Notes: generated by a model from the sequence alone, not told the origin. Shown: positions 7,901 through 16,397, counted from the first letter of the stretch. The stretch is 59,513 nucleotides of DNA from an uncultured Oscillospiraceae bacterium (GCA_910578505.1 CAJTPV010000019.1:1-59513); one strand, 5' to 3'. Numbers and translations: made by a program.

Positions 7901-8203
7901 ATGCTGACCTATGCAAAAGTGCTGGAGGTATTTCAAGACTACCTGGAGGAAGATAAATCCTGTGAGGTGCTGCTTTCCAATCGTGGCTATCTTGTCGTGG
8001 ATTGGGAGAGCAGAAGCGACACCTGGGTCACCGCTCAAATTTGCGAGACGCCGGACTTCCTGCTGGATGTGCTGCGCTCCTGCTATGAGGAATATCAGAG
8101 TTTTTTATTATCAGAGAGAGGCAAACGGGATTTGACAGACGGCGAAGAACAGGAAATCCATCGTATGGGTGAGGGATTAGCCAGCCGGTGCCAGCCAGCA
8201 TAA
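7901..8203 (+). CDS. Unrecognised 100-residue protein
   Basis: Good ribosome binding site (TAGGAGGG) before the ATG, 29 nt after the SLOG gene and probably in the same operon. The protein is acidic and soluble (MLTYAKVLEVFQDYL at the start; a strand-rich middle, CEVLLSNRGYLVVDWES; a helical, charged C-terminus). No catalytic motif or membrane segment is visible. The general look recalls small conserved proteins that travel with conjugative-element cargo, but I cannot name a family. Confidence 0.6.
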   Translation: MLTYAKVLEVFQDYLEEDKSCEVLLSNRGYLVVDWESRSDTWVTAQICETPDFLLDVLRSCYEEYQSFLLSERGKRDLTDGEEQEIHRMGEGLASRCQPA

Positions 8204-8210
8204 GGCGAAA

Positions 8211-8250
8211 AGACCCCGCCCCGCCGGACAGGCCGGCAGGGCGGGGCTTC
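8211..8250. terminator. Terminator between the accessory genes and gap
   Basis: A GC-rich hairpin (ACCCCGCCC against GGGCGGGG) flanked by purine-rich and CTTCT sequence sits between two converging genes and probably serves both. The U-tract is short. Confidence 0.65.
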
Positions 8251-8277
8251 TATTGGGGAAATCAGGGGAAAATACAA

Positions 8278-9288
8278 TTACTTGTGGTCAACGCTGTACA
8301 TGTGCTCGATGAGCTCCAGAACCTTGTTGGAGTAGCCCATCTCGTTGTCGTACCAGGAGACGACCTTGACGAACTTGTCGGTCAGGTACACACCGGCCTC
8401 GGCGTCGAAGATGGAGGTGCGGGTGTCGCCCAGGAAGTCGGAGGAGACAACGGCCTCGTCGGTGTAGCCCAGCACGCCCTTCAGCTCGCCCTCAGCGGCC
8501 TTCTTCATGGCGTTGCAGATGTCCTCCTTGCTGGCCGGCTTGGCCAGGTTGACCGTCAGGTCCACCACGGACACGTCCAGAGTGGGCACGCGCATGGAGA
8601 TACCGGTCAGCTTGCCGTTGAGCTCAGGAATGACCTTGCCCACGGCCTTGGCAGCGCCGGTGGAGGAGGGGATGATGTTGCCGGAGGCAGCACGACCGCC
8701 GCGCCAGTCCTTCATGGAGGGAGCGTCCACGCACTTCTGGGTGTTGGTGGTGGAGTGGACGGTGGTCATCAGACCCTCGACGATGCCGAAGTTGTCGTTG
8801 AGGACCTTGGCGATGGGAGCCAGGCAGTTGGTGGTGCAGGACGCATTGGAGACGAAGTTCATGTCGGAGGTGTAGCTGTTCTGGTTGACGCCCATGACGA
8901 ACATCGGGGTGTCATCCTTGGAGGGGGCGGACATGATGACCTTCTTTGCGCCGGCGTCCAGGTGGCCCTGGGCCTTCTCTTTGGTCAGGAACAGACCAGT
9001 GGATTCGACCACATACTCAGCGCCCAGCTTGCCCCAGGGCAGATCAGCGGTGTTGCGCTCAGCAGAGATGGGGATCTCACGGCCGTTGACAACGATGGCG
9101 TTCTCCGTGGCGCTCACTTCGCCCTGGAACTGACCATGCATGGTGTCGTACTTCAGCATATACGCCAGATACTCCGCGCTGCACAGATCATTGATGCCCA
9201 CGACCTCGATGTCGGGGTGATTGACTGTGGCACGGAAAACCATGCGTCCGATGCGGCCGAATCCATTGATACCTACTTTGATGCTCAT
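8278..9288 (-). CDS. gap: Glyceraldehyde-3-phosphate dehydrogenase
   Basis: Glycolytic enzyme converting glyceraldehyde-3-phosphate, NAD+ and phosphate to 1,3-bisphosphoglycerate. I start at the ATG at 9288 (MSIKVGINGFGRIGR), which has AAAGGAG 7 nt upstream; the protein is 336 residues. The NAD-binding GINGFGRIGR, the catalytic Cys in NASCTTNCLAP, and the phosphate-binding DTGAA-region equivalents are in place. Codon usage is noticeably more restricted than in neighbours, as expected for a highly expressed gene. It is monocistronic, with its own promoter and terminator; no pgk or tpi lies adjacent. Confidence 0.97.
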   Translation of the reverse strand: MSIKVGINGFGRIGRMVFRATVNHPDIEVVGINDLCSAEYLAYMLKYDTMHGQFQGEVSATENAIVVNGREIPISAERNTADLPWGKLGAEYVVESTGLFLTKEKAQGHLDAGAKKVIMSAPSKDDTPMFVMGVNQNSYTSDMNFVSNASCTTNCLAPIAKVLNDNFGIVEGLMTTVHSTTNTQKCVDAPSMKDWRGGRAASGNIIPSSTGAAKAVGKVIPELNGKLTGISMRVPTLDVSVVDLTVNLAKPASKEDICNAMKKAAEGELKGVLGYTDEAVVSSDFLGDTRTSIFDAEAGVYLTDKFVKVVSWYDNEMGYSNKVLELIEHMYSVDHK

Positions 9289-9343
9289 GATAAAAACTCC
9301 TTTCATATCTCAAAAGTGGTAATCCAGTGGTAATCTATTGGCT

Positions 9344-9372
9344 ATTATACACCACAGCGCCCCGGTTGAAAA
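9344..9372 (-). promoter_or_regulatory. Promoter of gap
   Basis: Minus-strand TTTTCA (9367-9372) and perfect TATAAT (9344-9349) with 17-nt spacing, giving a leader of about 50 nt. Confidence 0.6.
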
Positions 9373-9410
9373 GTATTTTTTGTAGAAAATTTTACCTCTG
9401 GAAGAATTTC

Positions 9411-9439
9411 TTGTAATTTCGACAAAATTTTGTTATGAT
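9411..9439 (+). promoter_or_regulatory. Promoter of the kinase-like gene and mnmA
   Basis: TTGTAA (9411-9416) and TATGAT (9434-9439) with 17-nt spacing, about 100 nt before the chosen start. Confidence 0.5.
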
Positions 9440-9542
9440 AGACCCGCCGCTATCGGAAAAATGCCGTCACTGCGGGGAAATGGAGAAATTTACCATTGAT
9501 TTTTGCCCGCCGGCGCGCAAACTAACGGACAGGAGGGGTCCT

Positions 9543-10367
9543 ATGTCAGAGGAATTTTTTGTACAAAACGACGGGTCTGGCGACATCCTTCGTCAGATTT
9601 CGGGGCAGCTTCGTCTGTCCCTGGCAAATATTTACAACGCCCTGGAGCGCATTGCGCCCCCGGAGGCGCGGGACAAGGACAGGGAGATGGATCTCAACGC
9701 CGCCCTGCTGACCCAGGGGTTCATGCGCATCATGCGCATAGCAGACAATCTGGAGGATGCAGCCGTGCTGGGACAGCCCGGCCAGGTCCAGCTGAAAAAC
9801 GCTGATATCGTAAGATTCTGTCAGGAGCTGGCGGACAACGCCCGCCATCCCGCCCAGCTGCTGGGGCTGGAGCTGGCGTTCGCCAGCGACGCGGACAGCT
9901 GTTATATCGCCATGGACGCCGCCCGGCTGGAGCGGCTGGTGCTGAACCTGCTGTCCAACGCCTTTAAATTCACGCCCAAAGGAGGCCGGGTGACGCTGGA
10001 GGTGCGGGTGGAGAAGGAGGCGGTGCTGCTACTGGTGGCGGACACCGGCTGCGGCATCGGCCAGGACATCGCCGCCACGCTCTTCGCCCGGCACCTGCAG
10101 CCCGGACGGATGGAGCCGCCGCCCCACGGCCTGGGCTTCGGCCTGCCAGTCTGCCGCCAGGTGGCGGAGGAGCACGGGGGCTCGATCCTCTCCCTGGGCA
10201 ACGAGGACGGCGGGACGACCATGGTGGTCTCCCTGCCCCGCCGGCGGGTGCGGACGAACAGGATGGGCGAGGAGCGCCTGCGCCCCCAGTCCACCTTCAA
10301 CCGCACGCTGGTGGAGCTGTCGGACGCGCTGCCCAAGGAGGCCTTTATCCAGAAATATATGGACTAG
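9543..10367 (+). CDS. Cytoplasmic histidine-kinase-like ATPase lacking the phosphoacceptor His
   Basis: A 274-residue soluble protein without membrane segments. The C-terminal half is a HATPase_c domain: N-box NLLSNAFKFTP, G1 box DTGCGIG and G2 box GLGFGLPVC. The N-terminal helix where a HisKA domain would carry SHELRTPL instead reads SGQLRLSL (residues 20-27), so the phosphoacceptor His is replaced by Gly21. It may thus be a regulatory ATP-binding protein rather than a working sensor kinase. GGAGG lies 6 nt before the ATG. It is followed by mnmA after 24 nt, but no response regulator is next to it. Function not assigned. Confidence 0.75.
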   Translation: MSEEFFVQNDGSGDILRQISGQLRLSLANIYNALERIAPPEARDKDREMDLNAALLTQGFMRIMRIADNLEDAAVLGQPGQVQLKNADIVRFCQELADNARHPAQLLGLELAFASDADSCYIAMDAARLERLVLNLLSNAFKFTPKGGRVTLEVRVEKEAVLLLVADTGCGIGQDIAATLFARHLQPGRMEPPPHGLGFGLPVCRQVAEEHGGSILSLGNEDGGTTMVVSLPRRRVRTNRMGEERLRPQSTFNRTLVELSDALPKEAFIQKYMD

Positions 10368-10391
10368 CGGCCCGCGCCAAGGAGGACTTTA

Positions 10392-11477
10392 ATGGAGAAA
10401 AAACGGGTTCTGGTGGGGATGAGCGGCGGTGTGGACAGCGCCGCCGCCGCCGCTCTGCTCCAGGACGGCGGCTATGCGGCGGTGGGCTGCACCCTGCGGC
10501 TGCTGGACAGCAGCGTCCTGGGACAGGCGCTGGAGAGCGGGTGCTGCTCCCTGGAGGATGTGGAGGACGCCCGGAGCGCGGCCCGGCGGCTGGGAATGGA
10601 CTTCTATGTGTTCAACTTCAAGGACGCCTTCCGCCGCTGGGTGATGGACGATTTTGTGGCCGCCTATCAGGCCGGGCGCACCCCCAACCCCTGCATCCAG
10701 TGCAACCGGCACATCAAATTCGACGCCCTGCTGCGGCGGGCGGACGACCTGGGGATCGGGCAGATCGCCACCGGCCACTATGCCCGCGTGGACCGGGACG
10801 GGGAGACGGGCCGCTGGCGTCTGCTGCGGGGCCTGGACCGGCGGAAGGACCAGAGCTATGTGCTCTACCCCCTGACCCAGCGCCACCTGAGCCGGCTGCT
10901 GCTGCCGGTGGGGGCTCTGAACAAGGCGGAGGTCCGGGCGCTGGCGGAGGCGCGGGGGCTGTGCAGCGCCCGCAAGCCGGACAGCCAGGACATCTGCTTT
11001 GTGCCGGACGGGGACTATCCGGGGTTTCTGCGGCGCTGGGGCGGCGCGGAGCTGACGCCGGGGGACTTTGTGGATACGGCGGGCCGGGTGCTGGGGCGGC
11101 ACCAGGGGCTGGTCCGCTACACCACCGGCCAGCGCCGGGGGCTGGGCGTCAGCGCGGACAGGCCGCTGTATGTGCTGCGCAAGGACGGGGAGTCCAACAC
11201 CGTGGTGCTGGGGGACGAGGCGGAGCTGTACAGCGGTACGGTCTGGGCGGAGGACTTCAACTGGGTGTCCCTGCCGCCCCGGCGGGAACCGCTGCCCGTC
11301 ACCGCCAAGACCCGCTACAGCCAGACGGAGGCGGCGGGGACCCTGTACCCGGAGGAGGACGGCCGGGTGCGCATGGCCTTCGACGCGCCCCAGCGGGCGG
11401 TGACCGCCGGGCAGTCCCTGGTGGTCTACCAGGGCGAGGCGGTGGTGGGCGGCGGCATCATCGTCCGGGCGGAATAG
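10392..11477 (+). CDS. mnmA: tRNA 2-thiouridine(34) synthase
   Basis: Introduces sulfur at uridine 34 of tRNA-Lys, -Glu and -Gln in the cytoplasm, with a cysteine desulfurase as sulfur donor. The 361 residues match the family. PP-loop SGGVDS at 11-16 adenylates the target; the catalytic cysteines are Cys101 (in NPCIQCN) and Cys202 (in DSQDICF). The TGHYAR tRNA-binding segment is at about 127-132. AAGGAGG precedes the ATG. It is probably co-transcribed with the kinase-like gene. No desulfurase gene is adjacent. Confidence 0.95.
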   Translation: MEKKRVLVGMSGGVDSAAAAALLQDGGYAAVGCTLRLLDSSVLGQALESGCCSLEDVEDARSAARRLGMDFYVFNFKDAFRRWVMDDFVAAYQAGRTPNPCIQCNRHIKFDALLRRADDLGIGQIATGHYARVDRDGETGRWRLLRGLDRRKDQSYVLYPLTQRHLSRLLLPVGALNKAEVRALAEARGLCSARKPDSQDICFVPDGDYPGFLRRWGGAELTPGDFVDTAGRVLGRHQGLVRYTTGQRRGLGVSADRPLYVLRKDGESNTVVLGDEAELYSGTVWAEDFNWVSLPPRREPLPVTAKTRYSQTEAAGTLYPEEDGRVRMAFDAPQRAVTAGQSLVVYQGEAVVGGGIIVRAE

Positions 11478-11505
11478 ATGGCGCTCCCCCCGCGCAAATT
11501 CCCCC

Positions 11506-11534
11506 TTGCGCATTGCCGGGCGCGGGATTATACT
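11506..11534 (+). promoter_or_regulatory. Promoter of proA
   Basis: TTGCGC (11506-11511) and TATACT (11529-11534) with 17-nt spacing, 32 nt before the start codon. Confidence 0.55.
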
Positions 11535-11566
11535 GTGCTTAAAACGCAATCAGGAGGCGACGATAT

Positions 11567-12823
11567 ATGACGACCCAAGAAATTCTGCGCTCCGCCCGGA
11601 CGGCCTGCCCCGCCCTGCGGTGCGCCAGCCAGGAACAGAAGGACGCCGCGCTGCTGGCCATGGCGGACAGCCTGTGGGCGGAGCGGGACCGGATCCTGGC
11701 GGCCAACGCCCAGGACCTGGAGGCCGCCAGGGGACACATCTCCGACGTGATGCTGGACCGCCTGGCCCTGAATGAGGACCGCATCGCCGGCATGGCGGAG
11801 GGCGTGCGGCAGGTGGCGGAGCTGCCGGACCCGGTGGGACGGGTCCTGCGGACAGTGGAGCGGCCCAACGGCCTGGTGATCCGCAAGGTGTCCGTGCCCA
11901 TGGGCGTGGTGGCGATCATCTATGAGAGCCGCCCCAATGTCACCTCGGACGCCGCCGCCCTGGCGCTGAAAAGCGGCAATGTGTGCGTCCTGCGGGGGGG
12001 CAAGGAGGCCTTCCGCTCAGCCAACGCCATCACAGAGGCCATCCGGGCCGGGCTGGAGCAGGCGGGGCTGCCCCGTGAGCTGGTCAATCTCATCCAGGAC
12101 ACCAGCCGCCAGAGCGCCAGGGAGCTGATGACCGCCAACGGTCTGGTGGACCTGCTGATCCCGCGGGGCGGCGCGGGGCTGATCCGGGCCTGCGTGGACA
12201 ATGCCACCGTCCCCTGCGTCGAGACCGGCACCGGCATCTGCCACGTGTATGTGGACGCCAGGGCGGACCTGGACATGGCCCTGGACATCATTGACAACGC
12301 CAAAACCAGCCGCCCCAGCGTGTGCAACGCGGAGGAGGTGTGCCTGGTCCACAGCGCCATAGCGGAAGCGTTTCTGCCCCTGCTGAAGCGGCGGCTGGCG
12401 GACAGCCGGGCGGCGGCGGGCCTGACGCCGGTGGAGCTGCGGCTGGACAGCCGGGCCGCGGCGATTGTCGACGGCACTCCCGCCGGGGAGGCGGATTTCG
12501 ACACGGAGTTTCTCGACTACATCCTGGCTGTGGGCGTGGTGGACAGCCTGGAGGGGGCCGCCGCCCATATCGCCGCCCACTCCACCGGCCACAGCGACGC
12601 CATTGTCACCGCCGACCCGGCGGCGGCGGCGTACTTTGCCGCCATGGTGGACAGCGCGGCGGTCTATTGGAACGCCTCCACCCGCTTCACCGACGGCGGC
12701 GAGTTCGGCCTGGGCTGCGAGATCGGCATCTCCACCCAGCGGCTCCACCCCAGAGGGCCCATGGGCCTGGAGGAGCTGTGCTCCTACAAATATATCATCA
12801 CCGGCAACGGGCAGATCCGCTGA
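11567..12823 (+). CDS. proA: Glutamate-5-semialdehyde dehydrogenase
   Basis: Gamma-glutamyl phosphate reductase: second step of proline synthesis, NADPH-dependent reduction of glutamyl-5-phosphate. The 418-residue length and the aldehyde-dehydrogenase fold segments fit (MGVVAIIYESRPNVT, LRGGKEAFRSN-like ALRSAN block, DLLIPRGGAGLI). The catalytic Cys lies in RPSVCNAEE at about residue 253. The C-terminal TGNGQIR is typical. AGGAGG precedes the ATG. The usual partner proB is not adjacent here, so glutamate kinase must be encoded elsewhere. Confidence 0.95.
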   Translation: MTTQEILRSARTACPALRCASQEQKDAALLAMADSLWAERDRILAANAQDLEAARGHISDVMLDRLALNEDRIAGMAEGVRQVAELPDPVGRVLRTVERPNGLVIRKVSVPMGVVAIIYESRPNVTSDAAALALKSGNVCVLRGGKEAFRSANAITEAIRAGLEQAGLPRELVNLIQDTSRQSARELMTANGLVDLLIPRGGAGLIRACVDNATVPCVETGTGICHVYVDARADLDMALDIIDNAKTSRPSVCNAEEVCLVHSAIAEAFLPLLKRRLADSRAAAGLTPVELRLDSRAAAIVDGTPAGEADFDTEFLDYILAVGVVDSLEGAAAHIAAHSTGHSDAIVTADPAAAAYFAAMVDSAAVYWNASTRFTDGGEFGLGCEIGISTQRLHPRGPMGLEELCSYKYIITGNGQIR

Positions 12824-12877
12824 GAACCTTCCCCCGCTCTGATCTGCCCTCCCGGCATTTTATCGGAGGGTGAATCA

Positions 12878-13750
12878 ATGAAAATCAAAAATCCCGTTCT
12901 GCAGCAGCTCTACAGCTACGGCGTCATCACCGTGGGCTGCGCCATTTACGCGCTGTCGTTCAACTGGTTCTTCCAGCCCAACCGGATCTCCATGGGCGGC
13001 TTTACCGGCATCGCCCAGATCGTCAACCACCTGCTGCCGGCGCTGCCGGTGGGTGTCACGGTGATCCTGCTCAACCTCCCCCTGTTCTACATGGGGGCCC
13101 GGAAGCTGGGGCTGAAATTCGTGTTCTCGTCGCTGTACGCGGTGGCCGTCAGCTCGCTGATCCTGGACGCTATGGCGATGGTCCACACCTTCCAGCCCAT
13201 GGACTCCATGCTGGCGTGCATTTACGGCGGCGTGCTGCTGGGCATCTCCTCCGGCCTGCTGCTGACGGTGGGCGCGACCACGGGGGGCACGGAGCTGGCG
13301 GCCCGGCTGCTCAAGTACAAGTTCCGGGGCCTGTCCATCGGGCGGCTGTGCCTGACGCTGGACGTGACGGTCATCATCCTCTACGCCCTGACCTTCCACA
13401 ACATCAACTACACGCTCTACGGCATTGTCTCCATGTATATCTCCAGCCTGGCCATCGACGCGGTGGTGTACGGCTCCATCAACGCCAAAATGGCGTATAT
13501 CATCAGCGGCAACGGGCCGGAGATGACCCGGCGGCTGCTGGCGCTGGACCTGGGCATCACGGTGCTCCAGGGCAGGGGCGGCTTCAGCGGCGACGAGAAG
13601 CAGGTGGTGCTGTGCGCGTTCAAGCCCAGCCAGATTGCCGCCATCAAATCCGCGGTGACGGACATCGACCCCAAGGCATTCGTTATCGTCTGCGAGGCCC
13701 ACGAGGTGCTGGGCGAGGGCTTCGGGGAGTACAGCCCGGACAGCCTTTAA
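12878..13750 (+). CDS. YitT-family membrane protein with DUF2179 domain
   Basis: A 290-residue integral membrane protein. About five or six hydrophobic segments span residues 13-200 (for example VITVGCAIYALSFNWFF, VTVILLNLPLFYMG, MLACIYGGVLLGISSGLLL), with the conserved GATTGGTELAARLL. The last ~75 residues form a soluble DUF2179 domain (TVLQGRGGFSG...VVLCAF...AFVIVCEAHEVLGEGF). Family function is unknown; transport is assumed. GGAGG precedes the ATG. Converges with the acetyltransferase gene, overlapping it by 4 nt. Confidence 0.9.
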   Translation: MKIKNPVLQQLYSYGVITVGCAIYALSFNWFFQPNRISMGGFTGIAQIVNHLLPALPVGVTVILLNLPLFYMGARKLGLKFVFSSLYAVAVSSLILDAMAMVHTFQPMDSMLACIYGGVLLGISSGLLLTVGATTGGTELAARLLKYKFRGLSIGRLCLTLDVTVIILYALTFHNINYTLYGIVSMYISSLAIDAVVYGSINAKMAYIISGNGPEMTRRLLALDLGITVLQGRGGFSGDEKQVVLCAFKPSQIAAIKSAVTDIDPKAFVIVCEAHEVLGEGFGEYSPDSL

Positions 13751-14262
13751 TCCCGTTTTACGCAGTAGAGGATGTGGGGCATGTCCACGCCCCGGTAGTG
13801 CTTGACCCAGGTGTCCGTGGGGACCATGCCGTTGCGCAGGGCCACCCGCTGTGAAGGGAGATTGGTGTCCCGGATGATGGAACAGACCGCAGGGGCATCC
13901 AGCGCGGCAAAGGCGTACGCCTTGCAGGCCCGGGCCGCCTCTATGGCGTAGCCCCTGTGCCAATGGGCCCTCTGCAGCAGGTAGCCGATCTCCAGCACTT
14001 CCCGGTCCTTCCAGACCTGCATGGTCAGCCCGCACTGCCCGATCATCTCCCCGGTCTCCAGCAGGACCAATGCCCACAGGCCGAAGCGGCCATATTGGCG
14101 GTACCGGTCCAGCTGCCGGTCCAGCCAGGCCTGGGTCTCTTCGTCGTTGAATGGGCCGTTGTAGGCGTACATGACCTCGCCGTCCTGCAAAATGCGGCTC
14201 AGCGCTTTGAAATCCGACTGCTCCAGCCGCCGCAGGCCCAGCCGTTCCGTTTGTAGGATCAT
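13747..14262 (-). CDS. GNAT-family N-acetyltransferase, RimJ/RimL-like
   Basis: A 171-residue acetyltransferase of the RimJ/RimL-type GNAT group, transferring acetyl from acetyl-CoA to an unknown amine. It begins MILQTERLGLRRLEQSDF; acetyl-CoA contacts are expected around EIGYLLQRAHWHRGYAIEAA; the C-terminus has NLPSQRVALRNGMVPTDT, where family members place the conserved N.pS.rvleK.GF stretch. I start at 14262 because AAGGAGG is 8 nt upstream; the neighbouring in-frame ATG at 14268 is too close to it. Small-molecule or ribosomal-protein N-terminal substrates are both possible. Confidence 0.9.
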   Translation of the reverse strand: MILQTERLGLRRLEQSDFKALSRILQDGEVMYAYNGPFNDEETQAWLDRQLDRYRQYGRFGLWALVLLETGEMIGQCGLTMQVWKDREVLEIGYLLQRAHWHRGYAIEAARACKAYAFAALDAPAVCSIIRDTNLPSQRVALRNGMVPTDTWVKHYRGVDMPHILYCVKRD

Positions 14263-14341
14263 CCGCATTTCCTCCTTGTGTTTGGCCTGTATTATGCCAC
14301 AGGCCGGAATCGATTGCAAGCAGCAAAAAGGAGCGCGATCT

Positions 14342-15073
14342 ATGAAAAACTATCTGCCGGTCCTTCTGCTCACCTGCCTCCTGCTGACCGGCTGCGGGGC
14401 CCTGCTGGAGCGGTCCTACAGCGTGGTGGAGCCCTACGCCGACCGCTACTGGGATTCCGCCGCCGAGGACACCCTCCGGGCGGAGAACCACCAGGACCTG
14501 GTCAACTCCCTGCTGATGCTGGTGGAGGAGCGGGCGGAGGAGGGGACCATCCGCTGCTATGGGGCGGCCAACTCCTATCTGCAGGCCCAGTCCGCCTGCC
14601 GGGAGGTATCGGAGGAGACGGCCCTGGGGTCCTACCTGCTCTCCAGCCTCACCTTTGACTACGCCAACAGCGCCGGGTATTCCGCCCTGACCTGCCGCAT
14701 GTCCTACCGGGAGGACGCGGAGGACCCGGCCAGCCTCATGACCCTCTCCGACAGCCAGTCCCTGGTGGATTTGCTGCGCCTGGCGGTCCGGGAGGAGCTG
14801 GAGAAGCAGACCGCCCGGTTCCCCTACAACACCCCACGGGAGGAGGTCACCGGCGCGGTGGAGCGCCTGTGGCGGGAGCTGCAGGAGGACGCCGCCCCGC
14901 CGGCGGCGGAGCCCGGCCCGGAGGGGGAGGCCGCTGTCCCGGAGGCGGCGGAGCCGGTCATGGCGCCGGAGATTCCGCCCTGCCCGTGGGAGATCCGGTT
15001 CTATCCCGATGCAGAGGCCACGGAGATCGTGGAGGTGCTGCTGGTCCCGGCAGCAGGCGGGCAGAAAAAATAA
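14342..15073 (+). CDS. Predicted lipoprotein of unknown function
   Basis: A 243-residue secreted lipoprotein. It has a short signal peptide ending in the lipobox LLTGC (Cys at about residue 18), so the mature protein is anchored by diacylglycerol to the outer face of the membrane. The body is acidic and helical, with a Pro/Ala/Glu-rich stretch at about 180-215 that may be a linker, then a short C-terminal strand region. The ATG at 14342 follows AAAAAGGAG. I do not recognise a family. The gene is followed by the tRNA-Gly promoter. Confidence 0.75.
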   Translation: MKNYLPVLLLTCLLLTGCGALLERSYSVVEPYADRYWDSAAEDTLRAENHQDLVNSLLMLVEERAEEGTIRCYGAANSYLQAQSACREVSEETALGSYLLSSLTFDYANSAGYSALTCRMSYREDAEDPASLMTLSDSQSLVDLLRLAVREELEKQTARFPYNTPREEVTGAVERLWRELQEDAAPPAAEPGPEGEAAVPEAAEPVMAPEIPPCPWEIRFYPDAEATEIVEVLLVPAAGGQKK

Positions 15074-15091
15074 AATTTTTCCAAAAGGCTC

Positions 15092-15120
15092 TTGACAAAT
15101 TCCCAACGTCCTGCTATACT
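15092..15120 (+). promoter_or_regulatory. Strong promoter of tRNA-Gly
   Basis: Perfect TTGACA (15092-15097), 17-nt spacer and TATACT (15115-15120), about 11 nt before the mature tRNA. Confidence 0.85.
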
Positions 15121-15131
15121 AACATCGTTGT

Positions 15132-15207
15132 GCGGGCGTAGCTCATCTGGTAGAGCGCCACCTTGCCAAGGTGGAGGTAGCGGGTTCGAGCCCCGTCGCC
15201 CGCTCCA
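15132..15207 (+). tRNA. tRNA-Gly (GCC anticodon)
   Basis: The 76-nt sequence folds as a complete cloverleaf: acceptor stem GCGGGCG/CGCCCGC with discriminator T, anticodon stem CCACC/GGTGG around TT-GCC-AA (anticodon 15165-15167), T arm GGGTTCGAGCCCC, and an encoded CCA at 15205-15207. It decodes GGC and GGU. Confidence 0.97.
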
Positions 15208-15213
15208 GAATTC

Positions 15214-15239
15214 AAGGGACTGCCGAAAGGTAGTCCCTT
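15214..15239 (+). terminator. Terminator of tRNA-Gly
   Basis: An 11-bp stem (15214-15224 with 15229-15239, one G-T pair) closed by a GAAA tetraloop, followed by ATTCG. The U-tract is weak, so some readthrough into the GTPase genes is possible. Confidence 0.6.
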
Positions 15240-15283
15240 ATTCGCATCAAAATAACATCTTTTGAGAAAGAGGCGTAGCTTGA

Positions 15284-16396
15284 ATGACGAAAGTAACTGT
15301 GATCTCCGGCTTTTTGGGCGCGGGTAAAACCACCCTCATCAAAAAGCTGCTGGAGGAGGCCCTCAAGGGCGAGAAGATCGTGCTCATTGAAAATGAGTTC
15401 GGCGAGATCGGCATTGACGGCGGCTTTTTGCAGGACGCGGGCATCGAGATCTCCGAGATGAACTCCGGCTGCATCTGCTGCTCCCTGGTGGGCGATTTCG
15501 GCGAGGCGCTGAAAAAGGTGATGGACCAGTTCCACCCGGACCGCATCCTCATCGAGCCCTCCGGCGTGGGCAAGCTGTCCGACGTCATCCGCGCCGTGCA
15601 GGGCGTGGCGGAGCAGACGGAGGACATGGTCCTGGGCTGCGCGGTGACGGTGGCCGACGCGACCAAGTGCAGGGTCTATCTGAAAAACTTCGGCGAGTTC
15701 TACGCCAACCAGGTCCAGTACGCCGGCGCGCTGATCCTCAGCCGCACCCAGAAGCTCAGCGCTGAGAAGCTGGACGCCGCCGTGGCCCTGCTGCGGGAGA
15801 AGAACGCCGAGGCCCCCATTGTCACCACCCCCTGGGACCAACTCACCGGCGCGCAGCTGCTGTCCGCCATGGAGGAGGGCAACAGCCTGGAGAAAAAGCT
15901 GCTGGCGGAGCTGGAGGAGGAGGCGTGCCCCGTCTGCGGCGGCCACCATCACCACGATCACGAGCATGAGCATGAGCATGAGCACCACCATCACGACCAC
16001 GATGAGCATGACCACGAGCACCATCATCACGAGCACCACGACCATGACCACGAGTGCTGCCATGACCATGACCATGACCATGAACATGAACACCACCACC
16101 ATCACCACCACCACGGCCACGACGCGGACGAGGTGTTCACCAGCTGGGGCGTGGAGACCACCCACTCCTTTACAGCGGAGCAGCTGGAGCGCATCCTGAC
16201 GGAGCTGGACAGCGGCAGATACGGCGCGGTCCTGCGGGCCAAGGGCATCGTCTCCGGCGGCGGGAGCTGGCTGCATTTCGACTACGTGCCCGAGGAGCAC
16301 CAGGTGCGCACCGGCCCGGCGGACTACACCGGGCGGCTGTGCGTCATCGGCAGCAAGCTGGACGAGGCGGGTCTGAAGGCCCTGTTCGAGGTGTAA
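15284..16396 (+). CDS. COG0523 (CobW/P47K-type) GTPase with a long His-rich metal-binding insert
   Basis: A 370-residue G3E-family GTPase, the group of metallochaperones and metal insertases. The P-loop GFLGAGKT is at residues 9-16 and the metal-binding CxCC motif at Cys63-Cys66. Residues ~221-279 are almost all His, Asp and Glu, with CPVCGG just before and a CC pair inside, a large metal-binding linker between GTPase and C-terminal CobW_C domain (from about 290). Zinc or nickel handling is the likely role, inferred from family. The guanine-specificity position reads SRTQ rather than NKxD. A second, divergent COG0523-like gene follows after 1 nt. Confidence 0.9.
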   Translation: MTKVTVISGFLGAGKTTLIKKLLEEALKGEKIVLIENEFGEIGIDGGFLQDAGIEISEMNSGCICCSLVGDFGEALKKVMDQFHPDRILIEPSGVGKLSDVIRAVQGVAEQTEDMVLGCAVTVADATKCRVYLKNFGEFYANQVQYAGALILSRTQKLSAEKLDAAVALLREKNAEAPIVTTPWDQLTGAQLLSAMEEGNSLEKKLLAELEEEACPVCGGHHHHDHEHEHEHEHHHHDHDEHDHEHHHHEHHDHDHECCHDHDHDHEHEHHHHHHHHGHDADEVFTSWGVETTHSFTAEQLERILTELDSGRYGAVLRAKGIVSGGGSWLHFDYVPEEHQVRTGPADYTGRLCVIGSKLDEAGLKALFEV

Positions 16397-16397
16397 A

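Noticed and set aside
15944..16122. Tandem short repeats that might be a CRISPR array
   Set aside because: The repeats are coding His/Asp/Glu codons within a continuous GTPase frame, without spacers of even length.
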